From positions 12,211 through 76,210 of the forward strand of contig JBEKTJ010000014.1 in the NCBI GenBank assembly GCA_049516155.1: 64,000 bases of DNA, in the 5' to 3' direction. Positions 6,786-15,609 of this stretch are shown here, in pieces; position 1 is the stretch's first letter; every line of letters starts with the position of its first letter. The notes beneath the pieces are model-generated. The model was not told the DNA's origin. It did not search any database and worked only from the letters and a program-made list of their open reading frames with translations. Position numbers and translations under genes: made by a program. The DNA comes from Bog-159 sp049516155 (GTDB lineage Bacteria; Acidobacteriota; Terriglobia; Bryobacterales; Bryobacteraceae).

Positions 6786-9700
6786 TCAGAAGATGATCTT
6801 GGCGGCGAGCTGCAAATTACGGCGGTCCGTCTCCGATCCCGAGCAGCCGTAGCACGCCGGGATGAAGGAAGTCGTCAGAGTGTCGGCGTCAATACCTTCG
6901 ACATACAGGTTCGCGTGGTTGAATAGGTTGTAAGCCTCTCCGCGAAGCTGCATACTAACCCGTTCGGTGAGTTTGAAGGTCTTGTACACGCCCAGGTTCA
7001 GGTTCCAGTTGCCCGGCGCGCGGAAAGTATTACGACCCGTCATGTCGCTGGGATACGGCGGCAGATCCGAGAAGTAGTAGTTTGGATTGGTCCAATGATC
7101 CATGGAAGCCGGATTCAAGGGCAAAAGGTTGAAAGTGTTCGGCGTGCTGGTGATGGCGGGCGGGGTCGAATTGCCATTCACCGGAACAGGCGAAGTGAAA
7201 GCGGCGTACGGGCAATAGTAGTAATTGTACGAGCAATCATAGATCGAATAAGGAGATCCCGTGCGCGCCGTGAAAAGAGGCGACACAGTCCAGCCGCCGA
7301 GCGCCTGTGCGGCAAAGCCATGGCCGGTTTTGAACGCCGGCATTGTCCATACGGCGCTGACTACCATGCGCTGGCGAATGTCGAAATCGGAGCTGCCTTT
7401 TCCGATGTTGGGTTCAAAAGGATTCAGCAGGCCGAGAATGTAATCGCCGCCGCTTGCGGCAAGTCCATTGGTATCGCTGAACGAGCTGCTCAGATTATCG
7501 ATGGAATGCGACCAGGTATAGTTAAAGTTTAACTGCAGCCCGCTATTGGCCACATTGTTGACCACGGAGCGGACCGTCAGGCCATTGTACATGGAAAACG
7601 CCTTGTCGCCGCGCACATTGATAGCCCCGTACTGCGGATTCAATACCGCGTTGCAGACTCCGGAGCTACCGCCCGTTCCATTGTAAAAGGCCTCCGACGC
7701 GGCATAGCTGCAAGGCTGCCCGAGATACACGTTGCCGTATCCGTAGTAGTTCATGTCGGAGATATCGTACAGGTGCTCGCCCTTCGATCCGGAGTAGTCC
7801 GCCGCGATCAATACGCTCTTCGTAACCTGATGCTCCAGCGAAAGGCTCCACAGGTGTGCGTATGCGGTGTTGATTTCAGGATCGACATTGCGCAGGCTGG
7901 CCGTGGGAAGAACGAGATTGCCGCTGGTACCCGAGAAGGGGCCGTAGTTGCTGCTGGAGATCGGCAGAGGCATTTGGGCAGAGGTTACGCTCACTGTCTC
8001 ATAATTGGGCGGATTCTGAATGACATTGAAGGTGACGTTGCCAAAGTTGCGCTCATAACCGATGCCATAGCCGCCGCGCAGTGAGGTGGTTCCCTTGCCG
8101 GAAATATCCCAGGCGAAGCCCACGCGCGGAGCGAAGTCCTTATAATCCTTTTTCCAAAGGCCTCCGATGGGGCTATCGGGAGCAAGTTCCACCTGCCCGC
8201 CTGCGATACCCTGCGGGGTGTCGGTTGCGAGGCCCGCGGCGTAGTAGTTGGAATCCAGTTGGGGATTCTTGTTATGCTGTACACCGAAGTACTCCCAACG
8301 CAATCCAAGATTCACCGTGAATCTTGGAGTTACTTTCCAGGCGTCCTGTACATAGAGCGCAGGCTCGTTGTAGCGATTGCTGCGGCTGAAATTTGGCGCC
8401 GTAAGAGGCAGGTTCACGGTATCGCCGGGGAACTTGCCCTGGGGATTGATGGCCACCTGGAATTCCGCAAGCTGGCCGCCAAGAAAATTGCCGATGGCGT
8501 CGCCGACGTTGCCCTGACTGAGATACTCGCCAGCCGTTTCGTAGGCGCCGAAAGTGCGGTTATCGCGAATGTATTCGTAGCTGCCGCCGAACCGGATACT
8601 GTGTCTGCCGCGGGTGTAGCTCATGTCCTCATAAATCTCGGCGAAGTTCTGGGGCCCTCCAAATGGGATACCCGCGCCGGGCGTGAAGGGGTCGTAGCCC
8701 GGGAAAACGATGCTATTTCCCAGTACCGACCCGGGGCCGGAGGAACTGGTGTAGAGAGTGGGTACGGCGGGATACTGGCCAAAGGGATCTACCGGACCGT
8801 TAATACGGTTGAATACCAGCTTGGACTGGGAAACCCAAGCCGGGCTAAACGTGTGGATGACGGAGAATAGGATATTTTGATCAAAATCGTAGGCGCCGGT
8901 ATTGAAGCCGGTGTACGGACTGGAAGAGATAGTCCCCGCCGCCAGGTTATCGCTTTGAAGCGCGTAACGTCCATACATCTGAGTCTTGTCGCTCAAATTA
9001 TAGTCGACGCGCTCCACGTTTTGGTATCCGTTCTCGGGAGTCCCGCCGCCGGCGTCTCCAGGCGCGCTGTAGGCTACCAGATCGAACATCGGACTGTTCG
9101 GATTGAGCGCATTGCAAGCGGCGGACGCGCCACAGAACGGGCTCCCCTGAGCGCTGCTGATCTGATTGATGCTGTAGGTGCTCAGAATGTTGGCTCCCGG
9201 CGCCAGTTTGCCGTACGTGGAGAAGAATTGCTGGGTATTCGGAGCTGCCGCGGCGATCAGGTTGGCATCCGGTAGCACCACTTCCGTGTTGGCGTTGCTT
9301 CGGATGCGGATCCATTCCGTGCTGCTAAAGACGAACAGCTTGTCCTTCTTGATAGGTCCGCCGGCCGAGTAGCCGAACTGATTGCGTGTGAAAACGGACT
9401 TCGGCAAGCCATAAGCGTTGTTATTGAAGCTATTCGACGAGAGATCGGATACGCGGTTGAACTCATAGGCCGTTCCGTGGAATTGGTTGGTGCCGGACTT
9501 GGTGACTACATTGACAACGCCGCCGGATGCGCGGCCGAATTCGGCGGTGAAATTATTCGTCAGAATGCTGAACTCCTGAATCGAGTCGAGGGGGACGGAT
9601 TGCCCCGGACCGGTAGTGAACTCATCGTTATTGGCCGCGCCGTCTAAAAGTACGTTAGTAGACGATTCCCGCTGGCCGTTGATGGCGTAACCCACGCCCC

Positions 9701-10223
9701 GGTTCATGACGCCGCCATCGGAGACATTTCCCGAAATGGCCACCAGCGCGTATGGGTCGCGCGTCAGGGTAGGCAATTCGCGGAGTTCCGTCTGATCCAC
9801 CACAGTGGATAATGTCTGCGTCTCGGTATTCACCTGGATGGCCGACGCGTTGACCTCCACAACTGTGGAGGCTTGGCCAACCTGCAGATGCAGATCGAGG
9901 GCGAGTTTCGCGCCGACAGTGGCCGTCACTCGTTGCTGGACCTGAACAAACCCGGCGGCCGTGGCCGTCACCTGGTAATCGCCGGGTAGCAGGTCGCTGG
10001 CAAGGTAGGCGCCGCCAGCCGACGTGGTCAGCTCACGAACTGTGCCCGTATCGACGGACTTGACGGTTACCGATGCGTTTGGAATCGCCGCGCCGGATGG
10101 GTCGTAGACAGTTCCAGTAATCTGCGCGGTCTCCGCCTGTCCGAAAAGATTGACGCTCAGCAGGGCGCTCAGCGCGAGGAGCAATGCAAAGTGTTGAATG
10201 AAGTGTGTGTGTCGCGTTTTCAT
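6786..10223 (-). CDS. TonB-dependent receptor, Oar-like, with carboxypeptidase-regulatory domain
   Basis: 1145 residues, outer membrane. A signal peptide (about 1-29, LLLALSALLSVNLFGQA) precedes a carboxypeptidase-regulatory-like beta-sandwich (GTVYDPSGAAIPNASVTVKS, ~32-115), then a plug region (ELPTLTRDPYALV, GGVMNRGVGYAINGQRESS, GRASGGVVNVVTKSGTNQF) and a large barrel ending in the aromatic C-terminus KIIF. This is the receptor class greatly expanded in Acidobacteriota; substrate unknown. A good Shine-Dalgarno (GGGAGG) precedes the ATG on the minus strand. A strong terminator follows. Confidence 0.93.
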   Translation of the reverse strand: MKTRHTHFIQHFALLLALSALLSVNLFGQAETAQITGTVYDPSGAAIPNASVTVKSVDTGTVRELTTSAGGAYLASDLLPGDYQVTATAAGFVQVQQRVTATVGAKLALDLHLQVGQASTVVEVNASAIQVNTETQTLSTVVDQTELRELPTLTRDPYALVAISGNVSDGGVMNRGVGYAINGQRESSTNVLLDGAANNDEFTTGPGQSVPLDSIQEFSILTNNFTAEFGRASGGVVNVVTKSGTNQFHGTAYEFNRVSDLSSNSFNNNAYGLPKSVFTRNQFGYSAGGPIKKDKLFVFSSTEWIRIRSNANTEVVLPDANLIAAAAPNTQQFFSTYGKLAPGANILSTYSINQISSAQGSPFCGASAACNALNPNSPMFDLVAYSAPGDAGGGTPENGYQNVERVDYNLSDKTQMYGRYALQSDNLAAGTISSSPYTGFNTGAYDFDQNILFSVIHTFSPAWVSQSKLVFNRINGPVDPFGQYPAVPTLYTSSSGPGSVLGNSIVFPGYDPFTPGAGIPFGGPQNFAEIYEDMSYTRGRHSIRFGGSYEYIRDNRTFGAYETAGEYLSQGNVGDAIGNFLGGQLAEFQVAINPQGKFPGDTVNLPLTAPNFSRSNRYNEPALYVQDAWKVTPRFTVNLGLRWEYFGVQHNKNPQLDSNYYAAGLATDTPQGIAGGQVELAPDSPIGGLWKKDYKDFAPRVGFAWDISGKGTTSLRGGYGIGYERNFGNVTFNVIQNPPNYETVSVTSAQMPLPISSSNYGPFSGTSGNLVLPTASLRNVDPEINTAYAHLWSLSLEHQVTKSVLIAADYSGSKGEHLYDISDMNYYGYGNVYLGQPCSYAASEAFYNGTGGSSGVCNAVLNPQYGAINVRGDKAFSMYNGLTVRSVVNNVANSGLQLNFNYTWSHSIDNLSSSFSDTNGLAASGGDYILGLLNPFEPNIGKGSSDFDIRQRMVVSAVWTMPAFKTGHGFAAQALGGWTVSPLFTARTGSPYSIYDCSYNYYYCPYAAFTSPVPVNGNSTPPAITSTPNTFNLLPLNPASMDHWTNPNYYFSDLPPYPSDMTGRNTFRAPGNWNLNLGVYKTFKLTERVSMQLRGEAYNLFNHANLYVEGIDADTLTTSFIPACYGCSGSETDRRNLQLAAKIIF

Positions 10224-10648
10224 ACAGTTCGACCTCCCGATAGAACGAAAGTAAGTGCGCTTCCTAAGCTAGAACGCCCGACCAACCCGGTAGCTGCAAG
10301 TGGATAACCACTATTGGACGGATCGCATGCCCGTTCGTTAGCAACAACTTAGGAGAAAAGCACCTGAAACAATTTTAAGTTGATGTAGTGCGCGGTCCCA
10401 AAAAATCCGGGAATCGGGATTCTGGCGTTCCCATGGGACCATTCTAGGCGTCGCACCCGGGTAGCGTAGTGAACAGCACTAACCGGAATACTAAACACTT
10501 CTGCGCGGAAGCTCACGCCTGAATCCTCCTCACCAATGCAGAGATCTTCCACCCAAAGAGCGTCTAATAGCAATGGATGCGGGATAACTTAATTCTATAC
10601 AGGCAAACAGTTGTGAAGAAAGGAGTTCCCAGACCGTCTAAAACGCAG
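10224..10648. other. Intergenic region, no gene seen
   Basis: About 425 nt between two minus-strand genes. It must carry the receptor promoter and the 3' end of the regulator transcript. Short reading frames here have no recognisable motif or ribosome site. No repeat or strong hairpin was noticed. Confidence 0.5.
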
Positions 10649-12721
10649 CTATCGCCAGCCATCCACCACGAACAGCTCGGATAGATTGCGTAGGAAGGAG
10701 TATACAATGGTATGCTCGTCTTGCGACAATACCGCCGGCCAGATATGGCTGACACCGGCCAGATCGAGCGGGGCAATTTCCTTCCAGGGAGCATATTTTC
10801 CGGTTTGCAAATCGACCCGCACGAGCGTGGCCGGCACCGAATCCGCCTGAGCCAGCAAGGTCTTGCCCGAGTGACTCCAGCGGAGTACCGTCGGGGTGAA
10901 ACCGGTGGCGATCACCTTGGTTTCGCCTCCGGCCACGGACAAAACCAGCAGTCTCTGTTCGCCATCGACGCCGGCAATCTGTTTGCCGTCTTCGGAGATT
11001 GCCGGCCGCAGGAAATATGCGCTGCTGGCGAGAGGCACGGGCGCACTCCCATCCAGCGCTAGTACGAATAAGCGGGGCGGGCCACCCCCCAGACTGCCGC
11101 CGACCAGGAGCCGGTCTCCAGCGGGGAAAAAGCGTGCGAAGTCATACTTCAAATGATGTCCGGAAAGCGTGCGCGGCTGGCCCGGCGTCAGCGGCACCAG
11201 ATTCAAGGTAGTCTGATCTCCGTCCGGTTTGGTCACGACCCAGTTCCCATCGGGCGAAATGGCCATGCCGAACCCTTCTCCGACTCGAATCGCGCTGGGC
11301 GAATTGGCGCGGCGGATATAAACCGCGTGATGCGCCCCGCCCCCTTCTCCGGTTTCGTCGAACAGAACCACGCGGCCGTCGGCGGAGATACCTTCAGCGG
11401 TGGTATAGTCGAACCACGAGAGGTCCTGCGGCTTGGCGATGCCGTCCCCGAACCTGATCATCATGGCGTGCAATTGCTCCCGCGAAATCAATACACGCCC
11501 GGAAGCGGAGATGTCGCACAACGTGAGGGTGCCGGGAAAGGCCGCGATCACGCGCACTTTGCCCGAAAGGTCGGCCGCGTAGAGCTCCCGAATTACGCCC
11601 GAGCGCGCGGCGGTGAACCAGATCTCGCGGCCTGTAGGGGTCCAAGCCAAGCCCTGCGCGCTCGCCCAGCCAACCGATAATGTGCGGCGGGCGCCCTGGG
11701 CGTCGACGGCCATGATGTTCCCGCCATCGTCGCCCATTACGGGGTGCTCGATGAACGCAACCTCGTTACCGGAGGGCGAAACACGGACGTCCGAGAGCCA
11801 TCCCGAACTCTCGTATAAGATCTTTCCGCGCGGATATTCAATGGCCTCGGGGCGTGAGCCGTAACGAATCACAGCCATGCGCGAGTTGTCCGGCGCCCAG
11901 TCGGCGCCCCAAATGCCTTGGTCGAGGGGTAGAGGCGCGCCGCCGTTCATGGGGACGCGCACCAGGCTGCGCTTTCCCGAGGGCCCGCCCGGAATCAGCA
12001 GTGCCAGTTCGCCGGACCGCGATACGCCCGTCAGCTCGGCGTGCGGGAAACCAAGCGGCCGCGATTCAGGGCTAACCATGTTCGCCACGTACAATTCGCG
12101 GTCGCCTGGCCCTACCTGCGCTTCGTAAATGACGCCCTGGCCATCCGGTCCGAAGCGCGCACCCGGAATGGTCGTGCGCCGAAAGGTGACTTGGTGAAAC
12201 GTGGGTTGCGTCGCGGGCTTTTGTCGGATTAACAGCAACAAGACTGCCAGGAGCGCCACGGCCGCGGCAGCCGCTGCCGGCAGCCATCCGCGAGAGGATT
12301 GCCGCGGCGTCTCGTTCGCCGGAGGAGGAACGGGTACGGCCGGCGGTTCGTTCTGTTCCAGTTTCTCCGTTAGCGGCGGCGGGTGGCTCTCGCTTACCGG
12401 AGCCACGAACCGGTATCCGCTGCGCGCCAGCGTTTCCACATACCGGGGGCGGTCGGCGGAGTCTCCCAACGCCAGCCGCAGGCGGTTCACCGCGGTGTTC
12501 AGCCCGCTCTCGAAATCGACGAAGGTATCGGCGGCCCACAACCGGTCGCGCAACTCCTCGCGTGTTACGACGCCGCCGGGACGCTCCAACAAAGCCTCAA
12601 GCAGATGAAAAGGCTTGCCTTGGAGCCGGATCCTGGTCCCGTACTTTCGTATTTCACCCGTGCCAGTTTCCAGTTCGAAGGCGCCAAACTGGAGCACACG
12701 TCCATTGCGCTCGTCCCGCAT
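10649..12721 (-). CDS. Winged-helix regulator fused to a membrane anchor and TolB-like beta-propeller
   Basis: About 690 residues from ATG 12721, chosen over the TTG 15 nt upstream because GGGAG lies 7-8 nt before it. Residues ~8-108 are an OmpR/CadC-type winged helix (FGAFELETGTGEIRKYG, LLEALLERPGGVVTREELRDRLW, NTAVNRLRLALGD, YVETLARSGYRFVAPV). A Pro-rich linker leads to one membrane segment (~150-172, AAAAAAVALLAVLLLLI), then a WD40/TolB-like propeller (repeated ISPDGNWVV, ISEDGKQIAG type motifs). It resembles CadC-like membrane-bound regulators common in Acidobacteriota. It is divergent from the ADOP permease and may control it; the sensed signal is unknown. Confidence 0.9.
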   Translation of the reverse strand: MRDERNGRVLQFGAFELETGTGEIRKYGTRIRLQGKPFHLLEALLERPGGVVTREELRDRLWAADTFVDFESGLNTAVNRLRLALGDSADRPRYVETLARSGYRFVAPVSESHPPPLTEKLEQNEPPAVPVPPPANETPRQSSRGWLPAAAAAAVALLAVLLLLIRQKPATQPTFHQVTFRRTTIPGARFGPDGQGVIYEAQVGPGDRELYVANMVSPESRPLGFPHAELTGVSRSGELALLIPGGPSGKRSLVRVPMNGGAPLPLDQGIWGADWAPDNSRMAVIRYGSRPEAIEYPRGKILYESSGWLSDVRVSPSGNEVAFIEHPVMGDDGGNIMAVDAQGARRTLSVGWASAQGLAWTPTGREIWFTAARSGVIRELYAADLSGKVRVIAAFPGTLTLCDISASGRVLISREQLHAMMIRFGDGIAKPQDLSWFDYTTAEGISADGRVVLFDETGEGGGAHHAVYIRRANSPSAIRVGEGFGMAISPDGNWVVTKPDGDQTTLNLVPLTPGQPRTLSGHHLKYDFARFFPAGDRLLVGGSLGGGPPRLFVLALDGSAPVPLASSAYFLRPAISEDGKQIAGVDGEQRLLVLSVAGGETKVIATGFTPTVLRWSHSGKTLLAQADSVPATLVRVDLQTGKYAPWKEIAPLDLAGVSHIWPAVLSQDEHTIVYSFLRNLSELFVVDGWR

Positions 12722-13057
12722 CCGATCTACTCCCAACCCCGTTACACTTTCTATTTATACTAAGACAATTGACGGGCTTCCGCCAAGGTGGATAGTGCCT
12801 GGGCAATGGGAGGCGCTGCGTAGCGGCTGCAAACATATGATATTCAGTCTTTTGGATCAAACGATTTGCGGGTGCCGGTCGGCGGCTCCCTGGGTGTGGG
12901 TTGATGAAGAACGTTTGTACACGTCAAGCAGGTGGCGTGCGTTCCCCTGGCGCCGCGCGAATTCTTAGGAGCTCGCTAGAGGCAGAGCCGGAGGTCGTCC
13001 TAGCCGATACTTTCGGAACAAGCCGCCGCTTCGAACGTATTTACTGTCAGGATCTGC
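12722..13057. other. Divergent intergenic region of the regulator and the ADOP permease
   Basis: About 335 nt holding the promoters of both divergent genes. A TATAAA-like -10 is visible on the minus strand close to the regulator start, without a convincing -35. No operator repeat or gene was identified. Confidence 0.4.
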
Positions 13058-15466
13058 ATGTGGAACGACATTCGCTACGCTTTCCGGACCCTGCTCCGCG
13101 AGCGGGGTTTTGCATCCATGGCCGTGCTGAGCCTGGCCGTGGGTATCGGCGCCAATACCGCCATCTTTTCGGTGGTGAACGGCGTGTTGCTGCGCCCGTT
13201 GCCGTACCGCGATCCGGAGCGGCTGATTACGATTCGCGAAGTGGTGCCCAAGCTGGCGCACCTGTATCCCAGCCTGCCGGTCAACTTCAGCCATTATTAC
13301 GAATGGCGCCAGCGCGCGACGGCCCTGGAATCGGTCGCCATCATGCAAACGTCCGCGCCGACTCTTACGGGCGCGGGAGAGCCTGAACTGCTGAATGGCG
13401 CTGTGGTCTCCGCCAGCGTCTTCCGGGTTCTACGCATCGACCCGCAATTGGGTCGCGGATTCCTGGACCAGGAAGATCCGGAGGGGCACAACCAAGTAGC
13501 GGTCATTTCCGACTCGCTTTGGAAGCGGCGGTTCGGCGCCAACCCCGGGATCGTCGGCCGGAAGATCACGCTGAACGGCCTGCCGCACGTAGTGGTCGGA
13601 GTCTTGCCGCCCGGATTCAGGTTCCCGGATCGCAAGTCTTGGGGCACTAAAACGGACGTGTTCCAGCCGCTGGGCTACTCAAAGGACGATTTCGAAGAAA
13701 TTACCGGCGATTACAACTGGACGGCCATCGCGCGCTTGCGGCCGGGCGTGAGTCCGCTGAAAGCCGTTGCGGAACTCAACGTGATCCAGGCTGATATCTC
13801 CAAGCGGATCCCCGAGAAGATGGACCTGCACGCCGAAGTGTCTTCGCTGCAGGAAAATATCGTAGGGCAAACGCGCCGCGGATTGCTGGTGCTGCTCGCC
13901 GCCGTGGGCATGGTTCTGCTGATCCTGTGCGCGAACCTGGCAAATCTTTCGCTGGCGCGCGCCGCCGGCCGCGCGCGCGAATCGGCTATCCGCACGGCTC
14001 TGGGAGCGGGCCGCGCGCAGCTTGTGCGTCAGGCTTTGACCGAGAGCTTGGTGCTTGCGCTGGCGGGCGGCGCTCTCGGGATCGCTCTGGCGGTTGGGGG
14101 TGTAGAGCTTCTGGTCGGCGGGGCGCCGCTGGATCTGCCGCGCCTGAACGAGGTTGCCCTGGACGGGCGCGTGATGGGTTTCGCCCTGCTGGTTTCGATC
14201 GTCACAGGCTTGGTGTTCGGCATCCTGCCAGCGCTGCACGGCGCCTCGGCGGATCCGCAGGAAGCGCTGAAGTCGGGCAATTACACGAATACCGAGGGAC
14301 GGCGCGGAGTGCGGCTGCGTGGCGTGTTGGTGGGAGTGGAGGCGGCCCTCAGCGCGGTGCTGTTGATTACCGCCGGCCTGCTGATGACCAGCTTCGTGCG
14401 GCTGATGCACGTGGACATAGGCTTCGACATCGAGCGGGTATTGGCGGTGCGCGTCAAGGTACCCCCTACCAAGTACGCTGAGGCAGCGCAGCAGGCCGCG
14501 TTTTTCGATCGCCTCCTGGAGAAGACGAGACGGCTGCCTGGAGTACTCTCTGCCAGCCTGGTCTCCGCGCTTCCGTTGCAAGGCGAGACTTGGCTCGACC
14601 TGGCCGCCGCCGAAGGCGACCCGGGTCCGATGTTCGAACGGCCGATGGTCAACGTGCGATTTGTGAGTCCGGACTATTTCAGAACCCTGCGCATCCCGTT
14701 CCGCGAGGGGCGGCCATTCGACGATGGCCAGCGCAATCGCCGGGTAGTGATCGTTTCGCAGGGAACCGCGCGGCGGTTGTGGCCGGGCCGGAGCGCGATG
14801 GGACGCCGCATGCAACACAACGACAAGGTGGAGGAAGTGGTCGGGGTGACGGCAGACATTCGTAGCACCAGCCTGGACCGGGAACCGGCGTTGATGGTTT
14901 ACGTTCCGTATTGGCAGCGCCCGCGGCTGGCAGCGTCGCTGCTGGTTCGCACCGCGATGGACCCGCGCGGTATTTCGGCGGGAATCCGCGAAGCGATCCA
15001 CCAGGTCGACCCGGATGTGCCGGTTCCCGAGATGCGGACGTTGCGGGAAGTGATGTCGGAATCGGTGGCGCAGCGGCGTTTCCAAATGCTGCTGGTCGTG
15101 CTATTCGCCGCCGCCGCGCTGGCTCTGGCCGGCTTCGGTATTTACGGCGTGGTTTCGTATTCGGTGGCGCGCCGCCGCACGGAGATGGGCATCCGCATGG
15201 CTTTGGGCGCGGGCATGGCCGGCCTGCAGCGGATGGTGCTGTGGCAGGGGATTCGCCCGGTCGCGGCGGGGCTGGCCGTGGGCATCGCGGCCGCGTTGGC
15301 GGCCGGCCGGATATTGAACGGCATGCTGTTCCAGGTGAGCGCGCGGGATCCCCTGACCATCGGCGGAGTGTCACTGGTGCTGTTGGCGGTGTCGGTAGTG
15401 GCGGCGCTAGGGCCGGCGCGGCGGGCGACGCGCGTGGATCCGATGAAGGCGCTGCGGTGTGAGTGA
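13058..15466 (+). CDS. ABC transporter permease, ADOP family (MacB-like, duplicated)
   Basis: 802 residues. The layout is duplicated: MacB-type periplasmic core (~50-250) and FtsX membrane block (~270-400, GLLVLLAAVGMVLLILCANLANL), then a second core (~430-630) and second FtsX block (~665-800, LLVVLFAAAALALAGFGIYG). The N-terminus DIRYAFRTLLRERGF and ALGAGRAQLVRQALTES are typical of the 'acidobacterial duplicated orphan permease' family. No ATPase gene lies beside it, as the family name implies. Substrate unknown; related permeases export macrolides or lipoproteins. Confidence 0.92.
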   Translation: MWNDIRYAFRTLLRERGFASMAVLSLAVGIGANTAIFSVVNGVLLRPLPYRDPERLITIREVVPKLAHLYPSLPVNFSHYYEWRQRATALESVAIMQTSAPTLTGAGEPELLNGAVVSASVFRVLRIDPQLGRGFLDQEDPEGHNQVAVISDSLWKRRFGANPGIVGRKITLNGLPHVVVGVLPPGFRFPDRKSWGTKTDVFQPLGYSKDDFEEITGDYNWTAIARLRPGVSPLKAVAELNVIQADISKRIPEKMDLHAEVSSLQENIVGQTRRGLLVLLAAVGMVLLILCANLANLSLARAAGRARESAIRTALGAGRAQLVRQALTESLVLALAGGALGIALAVGGVELLVGGAPLDLPRLNEVALDGRVMGFALLVSIVTGLVFGILPALHGASADPQEALKSGNYTNTEGRRGVRLRGVLVGVEAALSAVLLITAGLLMTSFVRLMHVDIGFDIERVLAVRVKVPPTKYAEAAQQAAFFDRLLEKTRRLPGVLSASLVSALPLQGETWLDLAAAEGDPGPMFERPMVNVRFVSPDYFRTLRIPFREGRPFDDGQRNRRVVIVSQGTARRLWPGRSAMGRRMQHNDKVEEVVGVTADIRSTSLDREPALMVYVPYWQRPRLAASLLVRTAMDPRGISAGIREAIHQVDPDVPVPEMRTLREVMSESVAQRRFQMLLVVLFAAAALALAGFGIYGVVSYSVARRRTEMGIRMALGAGMAGLQRMVLWQGIRPVAAGLAVGIAAALAAGRILNGMLFQVSARDPLTIGGVSLVLLAVSVVAALGPARRATRVDPMKALRCE

Positions 15467-15609
15467 GAAGAAGAGAAGACAGAAGTCAGGAGACAGAAGA
15501 AAGAAGTCAGAAGTCAGGAGACAGGAGTCGGAAGTAAGTCGCGCGCATCGCGGCAGTGGGTCGGCTGCTATTCTGACTTCTGACTCCTGTCTTCTTTCTT
15601 AATCCGTTT
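15467..15609. repeat. Purine-rich repeat with inverted copy between convergent genes
   Basis: From 15470 to 15535 the plus strand is almost pure purine plus C, built of GAAGTCAGGAGACAG-like units. At 15571-15600 the complementary form (TTCTGACTTCTGACTCCTGT) appears. Its reverse complement matches the left side imperfectly over ~30 nt, so an RNA hairpin with a ~40-nt loop is possible. Position between convergent stop codons suggests a bidirectional terminator or an intergenic repeat family. Confidence 0.6.

Noticed and set aside
10349..10573. Short minus-strand frame upstream of the TonB receptor
   Set aside because: No ribosome site or family motif; probably chance.
13679..15085. Open frame of 468 codons on the minus strand
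   Set aside because: Antisense to the ADOP permease; Arg/His/Gln-rich composition typical of a shadow frame.
15467..15609. Repeats considered as a CRISPR array
   Set aside because: Units are short, irregular, contiguous and without unique spacers; no cas genes nearby.
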